Under the pieces are notes generated by a model. That model was not told where the DNA came from and made no database searches. It was given only the letters and a program-made list of their open reading frames with translations. A stretch of 8,793 nucleotides of DNA from Clostridia bacterium (GTDB lineage Bacteria; Bacillota_A; Clostridia; Oscillospirales; CAG-272), in NCBI GenBank assembly GCA_017652965.1, contig JAGBZZ010000176.1:1-8793 (forward strand), written 5' to 3'. This document shows, in pieces, positions 1 through 5,930 of the stretch. Within the stretch, counting starts at the first letter, position 1, and the number at the start of each line of letters is the position of its first letter. A program made the position numbers and the translations under genes.

Positions 1-177
1 AACCGTCAGATCCGAAAAATGTGTGCCGAGGCAGGGCTGACCGTAAAGCGGCTTTCCCGCGTTTCGATCGGCCGATTGAAGTTAAACAATCTCGCCGTCG
101 GAAAATGGAGATACCTCGACGAGGAAGAAATCGAATATCTGAAGGCCGCCACAGAAAAGAAGCGCGCAAGGAGATGA
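1..177 (+). CDS. rluF: RluF-like 23S rRNA pseudouridine synthase, C-terminal fragment (5' end outside the window)
   Basis: Only the last 58 codons are present, open from base 1 to a TGA at 175-177. The fragment begins NRQIRKMC, continues with an IGRLKL segment and then GKWRYLDEEEIEYL. This is the order seen at the C-terminus of RsuA/RluB/RluF-family pseudouridine synthases, where the pattern is NRQIRRMC, a basic strand, then GEWR-L followed by an acidic helix. Members of this family isomerise specific uridines in rRNA during ribosome assembly; the catalytic Asp and the S4 domain would lie upstream of the window. NRQIR-MC is closest to what I remember of E. coli RluF, so I prefer RluF over RsuA or RluB, but the subgroup is less certain than the family. 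The tail is short and basic (KKRARR). Its stop codon lies inside the loop of the downstream terminator hairpin. Confidence 0.78.
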   Translation, partial: NRQIRKMCAEAGLTVKRLSRVSIGRLKLNNLAVGKWRYLDEEEIEYLKAATEKKRARR

Positions 178-197
178 TCCTTACGCGCTTCTTTTTT
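157..197. terminator. Bidirectional rho-independent terminator between convergent genes
   Basis: The arms AAGAAGCGCG (157-166) and CGCGCTTCTT (184-193) pair perfectly. A second pairing, AAGGA (168-172) with TCCTT (178-182), sits inside them. On the plus strand the hairpin runs into a T tract (192-197). On the minus strand the outer arm reads CTTCTTTTC, so it can also terminate the convergent oxidoreductase gene. The left arm and loop contain the last codons and the TGA stop of the pseudouridine synthase gene. Confidence 0.8.
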
Positions 198-204
198 CAT
201 AATA

Positions 205-1182
205 TCAGAGAGCCAGCTCCTTCAGTACAAAAGAAAGCGAGGCAACGCCATCGGCGATCGTGGCACGCTCGATCGGCTTAGAGGAGGCGGCACACTCACA
301 GAAATACACCAGCTCATTATAGTAACCGCCAAGGTCTGCAATATTCCCGCCGGAATAGGCATCCCCCTTCAGCTGTTTTTTCTCGATTACGATCTCCTCT
401 GCCCCGCCGGCATCGTAGCGCATCAGCTTACCGCCGGCGTTTTCGATGACCGCCTTTTCAAGCACGACGCGGAAGGTGGCCTCAAAGGGGTGAGAGGCCG
501 GAAGATCCCAGGTTCCTTCGATCCCAACCACAAAATCATCGTACGTAAAGAGCGAATTGACGTAGGAATTCTTTTCTCCCGCAATATTTCTGACAGAGCA
601 AAGGCTTTTGGGCTCACCAAACAGAGAGAGCACATAGTCCACATCATGGATATGAAGATCCTGCCCCGCACCGCCGGAACGCTTGCAGTCAAGCAGCCAG
701 TTCTCCCATCCCCACTCGGGGCGAGGGCTTATACGGCGGAAGTTGGCGTTCACAACCTTGCCGTACACACCGCTTTTTACGATCTCGGCAAGGGCCACGT
801 ATTCATCCCAGAAGCGGATGACCTGGCCAACCTGCACACAAGCACCTACCTTTTGGGCCTTTTCAAGAAGAAGTGCCCCCTCCTCGGCCGTCAAGGCCAC
901 CGGCTTTTCCACGAAGACGTAACGCACCTTATCCATGGCAAGCAGGGCATATTCGGCATGGAGATAGGTCGGCAGGCAGATATCGATGATGTCCACCTCT
1001 GCCTCAGCAAGCAGATCCTTACCGTCCGCATACACGGTGGCAGAGGTGCCGGCCGCCGCATCCCGCGCCTTATCGGAACGAAGATCGGCCACCGCGGCAA
1101 TCTCCACCCCGGGAATATTTTTGTAGCAATTGGCATGCATGCTTCCCATAAAGCCGCATCCGATCAGACCAACCTTAAGCAT
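205..1182 (-). CDS. Gfo/Idh/MocA family NAD(P)-dependent oxidoreductase
   Basis: This 325-residue protein has the normal length for the family, whose members oxidise or reduce a hydroxyl on a sugar or cyclitol using NAD(P). The N-terminal Rossmann fold carries GxGxxG at residues 8-13 (GCGFMG). The family signature EKP is at 92-94, with Lys93 the expected catalytic lysine. The C-terminal substrate domain has the Asp-x3-His pair, Asp175 and His179, within GGAGQDLHIHDVD. The ATG at 1180-1182 follows an AGG-rich ribosome binding site formed by the last codons of the upstream isomerase gene. The two genes are only 2 bases apart, so they are almost certainly co-transcribed and translationally coupled. 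The pairing with a TIM-barrel isomerase suggests catabolism of a rare sugar, inositol-like compound or keto-glycoside. The substrate cannot be read from the sequence. The gene is last in its operon and ends at the 157-197 terminator. Confidence 0.9.
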   Translation of the reverse strand: MLKVGLIGCGFMGSMHANCYKNIPGVEIAAVADLRSDKARDAAAGTSATVYADGKDLLAEAEVDIIDICLPTYLHAEYALLAMDKVRYVFVEKPVALTAEEGALLLEKAQKVGACVQVGQVIRFWDEYVALAEIVKSGVYGKVVNANFRRISPRPEWGWENWLLDCKRSGGAGQDLHIHDVDYVLSLFGEPKSLCSVRNIAGEKNSYVNSLFTYDDFVVGIEGTWDLPASHPFEATFRVVLEKAVIENAGGKLMRYDAGGAEEIVIEKKQLKGDAYSGGNIADLGGYYNELVYFCECAASSKPIERATIADGVASLSFVLKELAL

Positions 1183-1184
1183 AT

Positions 1185-2024
1185 TTATTTCCTCCCAAGA
1201 ATTCTATCCATCGAACAGGACGTATTGTAGATCAACGCTTCGGTATAATAGCGATAGTTCGGGATCATTTCCGCCGTGACCCATCCGTCGTATCCAACCT
1301 CGGCAAGGGCCGCCGTCACGGCGGGATAATTCACGTCTCCCGCCAGAAGATCCACAAAGCCGTGAAGGCCGCCGGCTTCCATCCGATAATCCTTGAAATG
1401 CACCTTTTTGATCTTATCGCCAAGGATACGGATCCACTGCTCAGGATATCCGTTAAAGAGAATATTGCCCACGTCCAGATAACTGCCGACGTAAGGGCTG
1501 TCGATCTTTTCGATGAAATCGCACATTTCCATCGGCGACGTCAGGAATTTGTTCCACACGTTTTCAACTCCGATCGAAACCTTCAGGCGCTCTGCCTCAC
1601 TTTTCAGCTCGTTGAGTGCATCAAGGGCACGGAAATAGGCGTTTTTGTAGTCAACCACCCTGCCGGGCATGGCAAACTCCGCATTCACAGAGCCCGGGAC
1701 GACCAATATCGTGTCGCACCCCAGAATGGCCGCCACCTCAAGATGGCGCTTTACGATATCCTTGGCCTTCTCCCGTTCTGCCCCATCATCGGCGGTCAGC
1801 CAATTTGACCAATAAAGCCCGGAGGCAACACTGTAAAGTTCAATGCCCAAATCCTTTGCCATACGGGCCACGCCCAAAAGCTGCTTCTCACTTGCCGAAA
1901 GCGATACCTCACCGCCCTCATCCAGTGCAACCTCGACCCCTTCAAAGCCCGCGTCCTTAGCTAGTGTAAAGCACTTGGAAAGCGGATCGGCAGGAAAGGA
2001 CCAGATGCTGATACCTTTTTTCAT
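1185..2024 (-). CDS. Sugar phosphate isomerase/epimerase, TIM-barrel (xylose-isomerase-like, PF01261 type)
   Basis: The 279-residue protein resembles D-tagatose/psicose 3-epimerases, UlaE-like enzymes and IolE/IolI relatives. The four expected divalent-metal ligands fall in the right order at strand ends: Glu154 (IGVEN), Asp184 (YLDVGN), His209 (KVHFKD) and Glu252 (TAEMI). The opening MKKGISIWSF and the early GFEGVEV strand are typical of the family. Such enzymes use the metal and the two glutamates to move a carbonyl or invert a carbon next to it. The ATG at 2022-2024 is preceded by an AAGGGGG ribosome binding site. The gene is first in a two-gene unit with the oxidoreductase at 205-1182 and is divergent from the AraC regulator, which probably controls it. 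I could not identify a convincing sigma-70 promoter for it, which would fit activator dependence. The exact substrate is unknown. Confidence 0.88.
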   Translation of the reverse strand: MKKGISIWSFPADPLSKCFTLAKDAGFEGVEVALDEGGEVSLSASEKQLLGVARMAKDLGIELYSVASGLYWSNWLTADDGAEREKAKDIVKRHLEVAAILGCDTILVVPGSVNAEFAMPGRVVDYKNAYFRALDALNELKSEAERLKVSIGVENVWNKFLTSPMEMCDFIEKIDSPYVGSYLDVGNILFNGYPEQWIRILGDKIKKVHFKDYRMEAGGLHGFVDLLAGDVNYPAVTAALAEVGYDGWVTAEMIPNYRYYTEALIYNTSCSMDRILGRK

Positions 2025-2034
2025 AATTTCCCCC

Positions 2035-2063
2035 TTGCTAATTTTTTATAACCGTGATATAAT
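2035..2063 (+). promoter_or_regulatory. Sigma-70-type promoter for the AraC regulator gene
   Basis: The -35 is TTGCTA (2035-2040), followed by a 17-bp spacer and a perfect TATAAT (2058-2063). The TG at 2055-2056 gives an extended -10. Transcription should start near 2069-2071, leaving a leader of about 85 bases before the araC-type ATG at 2155. The -35 lies only about 10 bp from the start codon of the divergent isomerase gene, so transcription in the two directions may interfere. Confidence 0.65.
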
Positions 2064-2070
2064 CATCATA

Positions 2071-2145
2071 ATGAATACCGTCGTAAAAAGACAGTTATTT
2101 TTTTCTTTTATATTTGCACTTTTGTCCACAATATTTGTAAGGTAA
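2071..2145 (+). CDS. Possible 24-codon hydrophobic leader peptide upstream of the AraC gene
   Basis: A short ORF runs from ATG 2071-2073 to TAA 2143-2145. It would encode a peptide with a basic start (KR at residues 6-7) followed by a hydrophobic Phe/Leu/Ile/Ala run like a membrane segment. The ATG coincides with the predicted transcription start, so it would be leaderless or nearly so. It has no Shine-Dalgarno sequence on the predicted transcript. The stop lies 9 bases before the regulator's ATG, which could couple their translation. AT-rich DNA easily gives hydrophobic ORFs of this length, so this is speculative. Confidence 0.22.
   Translation: MNTVVKRQLFFSFIFALLSTIFVR
2110..2139. promoter_or_regulatory. 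Candidate AraC-type operator: two 9-bp direct repeats 21 bp apart
   Basis: ATATTTGCA (2110-2118) and ATATTTGTA (2131-2139) match at 8 of 9 positions and start exactly 21 bp apart, two helical turns. AraC-family dimers commonly bind direct-repeat half-sites with this periodicity, as at araI1/araI2. The pair lies in the divergent gap, upstream of the isomerase operon and downstream of the regulator's predicted start. Binding could activate one and repress the other. This is inference; the region is AT-rich. Confidence 0.4.
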
Positions 2146-2154
2146 TAGAGAATT

Positions 2155-3033
2155 ATGAAGGTCACCTACATTAAAACGAACCTGGATAGTATCCTGAGCA
2201 TTTCCAAGATCGTTACCGTGCATTATTATGAGTTTGATAAAAGCTTTGTCTTCGAGGGAGAACGGCACGATTTTTGGGAATTGGTGTATATCGACAAGGG
2301 CATGGTAGAGGTCTGCCAGGATACCGAAAGGATCACCCTGCACCAGGGAGAGATCGCCTTTCACCGCCCGAATGAATTTCACTCCATCCGCGCCTTAGGC
2401 TCTGATCCCAACTTCTTTGTCATATCCTTTGTATGTCACTCCCCTGCTATGGCGCATTTTGTGCGCTATCACGCCACACTGGAGCAATCTCTGCGTGTGT
2501 TTATCACCTCTATTATCAAAGAAGCGCAAAGCACCTACCGCCTGCCAAAGAACGACCCCCACCTGGACAGGCTCTCCAAACGCCCCGATGCCCCCGTTGG
2601 CGGCGAGCAACTGATCAAGCTGTATCTTGAGCAGCTGCTTATTCTTCTGATCCGCAAGATCACCAATTACCGCGAGACCGGCATATTTCCCAATAAGGAC
2701 AGTATGGAAAATCACCTGGTAATTGCCGTAAAGGAAATGATCGAGGAGCGCGTGGGCGAACGCATCCGCATCCCGGATATCTGTACAAGGCTCGGATACA
2801 GCCGAAGCTACCTTTCCAAGCTTTTTCACGATTTTACGGGAGAAACGATCGGCGGATATGCAACCTCCTTCAAAATTTCACGCGCGAAGGCGCTGATCCG
2901 CACCGGGAACTACAATTTCTCGGAAATTTCGGACATGCTGGCCTTTGACACCCCCCAGTACTTCTGCCGCGTATTCAAGCGCAGTACCGGTATGACCCCC
3001 ACCGAATTCCGCCAATCCCTTAAGCTCAAATAA
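2155..3033 (+). CDS. AraC family transcriptional regulator with N-terminal cupin sensor
   Basis: The 292-residue protein has the two-part AraC layout. Residues about 20-100 form a cupin-like sugar-sensing domain: HDFWELVYIDKG, then TLHQGEIAFHRPNEFHS, the usual jelly-roll pattern. Residues about 190-290 form the DNA-binding domain with two helix-turn-helix units. The first is around 206-227 (PDICTRLGYSRSYLSKLF) and the second around 254-277. It closes with the family signature of a Phe-rich CRVFKRSTGMTPTEFR segment. It probably senses a sugar or glycoside and controls the divergent isomerase/oxidoreductase genes, and perhaps itself. The start at 2155 has only weak ribosome-binding candidates (AAGG at 2139-2142, AGAG at 2147-2150), so translation may be modest or coupled to the upstream small ORF. 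A strong bidirectional terminator follows directly after the TAA. Family assignment is firm; the ligand is unknown. Confidence 0.93.
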   Translation: MKVTYIKTNLDSILSISKIVTVHYYEFDKSFVFEGERHDFWELVYIDKGMVEVCQDTERITLHQGEIAFHRPNEFHSIRALGSDPNFFVISFVCHSPAMAHFVRYHATLEQSLRVFITSIIKEAQSTYRLPKNDPHLDRLSKRPDAPVGGEQLIKLYLEQLLILLIRKITNYRETGIFPNKDSMENHLVIAVKEMIEERVGERIRIPDICTRLGYSRSYLSKLFHDFTGETIGGYATSFKISRAKALIRTGNYNFSEISDMLAFDTPQYFCRVFKRSTGMTPTEFRQSLKLK

Positions 3034-3034
3034 A

Positions 3035-3078
3035 AGAAAAAGGAGATATCCCGTCATTGCGGGATATCTCCTTTTTCT
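3035..3078. terminator. Strong bidirectional terminator, 19-bp perfect stem
   Basis: Positions 3035-3053 pair perfectly with 3060-3078 around a six-base TCATTG loop. The GC-rich inner part (GGAGATATCCCG) is flanked by A and T runs, so both strands show a hairpin followed by T-rich sequence. It lies between the convergent AraC gene, which stops at 3033, and the TIM-barrel gene, whose minus-strand stop is at 3094-3096, and should end transcription of both. Confidence 0.9.
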
Positions 3079-3093
3079 ATCCGTACCCTCGGC

Positions 3094-3957
3094 TTACTCA
3101 CCAAAAACCTCGCGATAGTGTGCCAAAAAGCAAGTAATCGAGCGGCGTATCTCCTCGTCATTTCCATCAAACTCCATGGCATATGCCCCGTCATAGCCGC
3201 ACTCCTTTAGACGGCGCAGGCAATGCGAAATATCAATGTCCCCCTCGTAAAGAGGCGTGCGGCAAAGGAACTTCCCGCTATCGTTTCGGCGCCATTTTCT
3301 GTCGCCCGGGTCTGCGGTGTCGCGGTAAAAATAATTTTTGAGATGAACGTGACGTATATCAGCCGCAAAGTGATCGAAGATCTCCTCAGGGGCGGTATCT
3401 ACGTAAAAAGAGTTACCGACATCGCCGCACACCCCTACGTTGCGACAACGCTTTTTCATTTCGTTAAGCAATCCGCCAAGACCCGCGATCCCGTTTATAT
3501 ACACCCCCTGCGGCTCATAGATGCAGGTAATGCCACGCGTTGCGCAGTAGTTGGCAATGCGCGTGGTGGGCGCAAGCACGTTATGCAGCACTTCCTCATA
3601 AGACGGCGCGTTTTCAGGGCGGTTCAAGGGGCCAAAGAAGGTGTGGTGCAGATATTTCGTCCCCAGTGCCGCTGCGATCTCTGCGTGGGCCATAAAGGCA
3701 CGCTCGGCCTCTTCCCCGTTTTCGGGATCGTAAAGCTTTGCCCCCAGCGAATAACAAGCCACGGCAAGGCCGTGTGCATCCAGATACTCCTTCGCCCTTG
3801 CGGCCGCCTCGGGATCCGGGATGACGGTAGATTTATGGGGAACGCCAACAAGAAACTCCACCGCGTTGAAGCCGAGTGCAAGCGTATGCTCGGTGGCGTA
3901 TTCAAGCCCGCGACTGTTCAGATCGTTCTGAAACAAAACATAGTTGGTAAGCAGCAT
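3094..3957 (-). CDS. Second sugar phosphate isomerase/epimerase, TIM-barrel (PF01261 type)
   Basis: The 287-residue protein belongs to the same superfamily as the gene at 1185-2024 but is clearly diverged from it. The metal ligands are Glu148 (IYEPQG), Asp179 (CGDVGN), His205 (HVHLKN) and Glu262 (AMEFDG). The segment from 238 to 262 (EGDIDI, then GYDGAYAMEF) is typical of sugar epimerases and isomerases. An AAAGGA ribosome binding site (3967-3972) lies in the 18-base gap after the HD-Pnk gene, and no promoter is visible there, so it appears to be the last gene of the RNA-repair-like operon. Its role there is unclear. It may be a metabolic passenger, or it may belong functionally with the neighbouring sugar locus. 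AP endonuclease IV shares this fold, but that enzyme needs a larger set of zinc ligands than is seen here. Confidence 0.85.
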   Translation of the reverse strand: MLLTNYVLFQNDLNSRGLEYATEHTLALGFNAVEFLVGVPHKSTVIPDPEAAARAKEYLDAHGLAVACYSLGAKLYDPENGEEAERAFMAHAEIAAALGTKYLHHTFFGPLNRPENAPSYEEVLHNVLAPTTRIANYCATRGITCIYEPQGVYINGIAGLGGLLNEMKKRCRNVGVCGDVGNSFYVDTAPEEIFDHFAADIRHVHLKNYFYRDTADPGDRKWRRNDSGKFLCRTPLYEGDIDISHCLRRLKECGYDGAYAMEFDGNDEEIRRSITCFLAHYREVFGE

Positions 3958-3975
3958 GCTACAGGATCCTTTCTG

Positions 3976-5145
3976 TTATGTAATTTCCCACTGTACCTCT
4001 TCGCATTCAAAGCGCTCCGGCATCTCAAGACGGGAAAGCATGGATTCGATCACAGGAACAGGGACAACGGCCTGCCGCCCGGCATTGCGGCGCAGCTCCT
4101 CCTCCCATTCGGTCTCCAAAAACACTGTTTTTACCGAAGCACCGTACTGTTCAAAGAGGTCGATCTGCTTAGAGCGAAGATCCCCGGTGATGCTTGTCGC
4201 ATTCCAGATAAAAGGCTGTTTTTTCCGCAAAAGCGCCCTCGCCTCCTCCTGCGCCGCCGCCACCACCGGTGCTTGCTTATCCGTCGGCAAAACGTGTAGC
4301 CGCTGCCGGATCTCATCCAGCGACACCATCGGAAGATCCGGGTGGTGCTTTCGTATCCAGGTGTCCTTCCCTGTTCCCGGCAGGCCGGAAAGGAGAATGA
4401 CCTCTCCCCAGCTCTCCCGAAAAAGCGGTTGGCCGCGCCAGGCGGTTTTTTTGCGCATGTATCCCCACTGCGAATAAGGATCGCAAAACCGATACGGAGC
4501 CTCGAGACATCCGCACTCTTCGGCAAGCATCTCACAATAGGCAACCTTTTCTAAAGAAGCCGCAAGATCGTTGCCATAGCGCCCACGCATATCCGCGCGC
4601 TCCAACGTGCACAAAGCCTTCAGGGTAAAGCCATCGGCAAGCTCCCCGCAGGAGGCGATCCGCAAAAGGCGCCACTCGGCATTCTCATGATGCATCATAT
4701 AGGGCACGGCCGAGTGATAGCGGATCAGCGAGCAAACGACCTCACGCAGGCGCTGCGCCTCATATGTGCCGCAAAGCCCAAACTCCCGCCAAAGCAAGCG
4801 GCGAGCAGTCAACGCCCCCTTGGAGGCATGATAGGGCGAGCGGAGCTGGCCGTCCTCAATACGTGTACATTTGATCTTTCCGACGTCATGCAGTAAGGCG
4901 GCAAGGAAAAGTGCCTGCCGCATAAAGAGATCCGCCCCGCGATAGCCCTCGTCGCGCAGAAGCTCCTCGCACACCATCCCGGTATGCGTAAGGACGTCTC
5001 CCTCTCCATGATAGAAGGGATTTTGCATGGTGGCCGCCATCCCGGAAAACAGAGGCGCAAGGCCGATCTCCGCAAGCGCTTCCCATCGGATCTCCTCCCC
5101 CGGTGCCGGTACAAGCGAAAGCAGCCGCTCGGCGATGGGGGACAT
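3976..5145 (-). CDS. HD-Pnk: HD phosphoesterase fused to 5'-OH polynucleotide kinase (RNA end healing)
   Basis: The 389-residue protein has two domains. Residues about 40-215 are an HD domain with all expected metal-site residues: His54 (LTHTGMV), His86-Asp87 (LLHDVGK), His106 (YHASKGA), His144 (IRYHS) and Asp185 (RADMRGR). Residues about 247-389 are a P-loop kinase with GLPGTGKDT at 254-262, a likely catalytic Asp277 (VSLDEIR) and lid arginines near 352-357. This order matches the characterised Runella slithyformis HD-Pnk. In that enzyme the HD part removes 2',3'-cyclic, 2'- or 3'-phosphates and the kinase phosphorylates 5'-OH ends. The open frame extends to an ATG at 5331, but similarity begins at the ATG 5143-5145. 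That ATG overlaps the ligase stop (TGATG) and has GGAGG 9 bases upstream. The residue after the P-loop lysine is Asp261 rather than the usual Ser/Thr. Confidence 0.85.
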   Translation of the reverse strand: MSPIAERLLSLVPAPGEEIRWEALAEIGLAPLFSGMAATMQNPFYHGEGDVLTHTGMVCEELLRDEGYRGADLFMRQALFLAALLHDVGKIKCTRIEDGQLRSPYHASKGALTARRLLWREFGLCGTYEAQRLREVVCSLIRYHSAVPYMMHHENAEWRLLRIASCGELADGFTLKALCTLERADMRGRYGNDLAASLEKVAYCEMLAEECGCLEAPYRFCDPYSQWGYMRKKTAWRGQPLFRESWGEVILLSGLPGTGKDTWIRKHHPDLPMVSLDEIRQRLHVLPTDKQAPVVAAAQEEARALLRKKQPFIWNATSITGDLRSKQIDLFEQYGASVKTVFLETEWEEELRRNAGRQAVVPVPVIESMLSRLEMPERFECEEVQWEIT

Positions 5146-5930
5146 CACGGCGTCCCTCCCCGTGCCAGAAGATTCGGCACAATAGGACGGGATTGCCAAT
5201 GAGACTGCGACTCCATCACGCACTGAAGGAAGGAGGCGCGCACGTATTTGAGCCGATTTTTCACAATGCCGTCCTCCTCCACCTTGATATAAAGCCCCTC
5301 CATCAGATTTCCGGGGTCTGTCTCGCGGCACTGGCGCTCCACATCCAGCCCCAGCTTTTCGGAGACGGCGCGCAAGGCCTCTATATGACGGTCGGTTATG
5401 TAATTTGAAGGTCCGATATGCGAGAGAATGCTTTCGCGGTTACGGTAGACCCCCTGCCCCAAAACAGGTACCGAGGAAATAATGCCGATGCGCTCTGTCA
5501 AAATCCGCCGCTCGGATGTGCTGAGAAATACCCCGCGCTCACGGTCATAAATGTCGAATTCCATGAAATAATCGGGCAAAGCATCATAAAAGACCGTATG
5601 CTTGGCATACATCCATTCTCCGTACATAATGTATCTGCTACCCAATACGTCAAAAAAGCGGTCACAATTCTCGTTTGCCCACTGCTTTAAAAGGTTATAG
5701 TGCCGCTCACGGTATCCGCCATCCAGGTAGTGGCCACGGCTTTGTAACAACAAATTGCCATCCCCATCAAAGGAAACGGCCGAGTTGGCACCGTCGATTT
5801 TTTCTTCAATAACAATATTCTTTCCAAGGATCTCCGAAAAAGGAACCTGGCTGAGATCCTCATCTCCCTCGCCAAGGCGCGAGCCCACAAGATGCTGAGT
5901 CCTTGGGTATTTTACAATTTTATAGTCCAT
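5145..5930 (-). CDS. ATP-dependent RNA ligase family protein (covalent nucleotidyltransferase)
   Basis: The 261-residue protein carries the ordered motifs of RNA ligases and capping enzymes. Motif I is EEKIDG at 42-47, with Lys44 expected to become AMP-linked. SRG at 64-66 fits motif Ia. YGEWMY (103-108) is motif III, FMEFDIYD (122-129) motif IIIa, EGLYIK (211-216) motif IV and KNRLKYVR (224-231) motif V. It would join 5'-phosphate to 3'-OH ends, using ends prepared by the HD-Pnk gene just downstream. At 261 residues it is little more than the catalytic core, with a short tail of about 30 residues after motif V. The open frame reaches an upstream ATG at 6029, but the real start is the ATG 5928-5930. 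That start has a perfect AAGGAGG 7 bases upstream and overlaps the methyltransferase stop by one base. The RNA ligase subfamily, and whether it prefers RNA or DNA nicks, cannot be settled by eye. Confidence 0.87.
   Translation of the reverse strand: MDYKIVKYPRTQHLVGSRLGEGDEDLSQVPFSEILGKNIVIEEKIDGANSAVSFDGDGNLLLQSRGHYLDGGYRERHYNLLKQWANENCDRFFDVLGSRYIMYGEWMYAKHTVFYDALPDYFMEFDIYDRERGVFLSTSERRILTERIGIISSVPVLGQGVYRNRESILSHIGPSNYITDRHIEALRAVSEKLGLDVERQCRETDPGNLMEGLYIKVEEDGIVKNRLKYVRASFLQCVMESQSHWQSRPIVPNLLARGGTP
5153..5160 (-). promoter_or_regulatory. Ribosome binding site fixing the HD-Pnk start
   Basis: GGGAGGGA on the minus strand, with its GGAGG core at 5155-5159, lies 9 bases upstream of the ATG at 5143-5145. 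It supports the internal start over the longer frame beginning at 5331, whose first 62 codons only overlap the ligase gene. Confidence 0.75.

Noticed and set aside
490..1230. A 246-codon plus-strand open frame opposite the oxidoreductase gene
   Set aside because: It is a mirror frame of a confident Gfo/Idh/MocA gene, with no family features of its own.
205..2024. IolG/IolE inositol catabolism genes
   Set aside because: The protein families fit in a general way, but there is no other iol gene nearby and no subgroup-specific motif that I can recognise.
2025..2154. A sigma-70 promoter for the minus-strand isomerase operon
   Set aside because: TATGAT (2065-2070) and TATAAA-like elements exist on the minus strand, but none has a reasonable -35 at 16-18 bp. 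I left it unannotated.
3094..3957. Endonuclease IV (AP endonuclease) as an additional nucleic-acid repair gene
   Set aside because: It shares the fold, but only the four-ligand set of sugar isomerases is seen, not the larger zinc-ligand set of endonuclease IV.
3223..4299. A 358-codon plus-strand open frame antisense to the TIM-barrel and HD-Pnk genes
   Set aside because: Its translation has no recognisable domain and is rich in Arg, His and Cys. It lies wholly opposite two genes with clear motifs and has no ribosome site or promoter.
5146..5331. Longer N-terminus for the HD-Pnk protein starting at 5331
   Set aside because: These 62 residues are low-complexity, overlap the ligase coding region in another frame, and precede a well-placed ATG with a GGAGG site at the TGATG junction.
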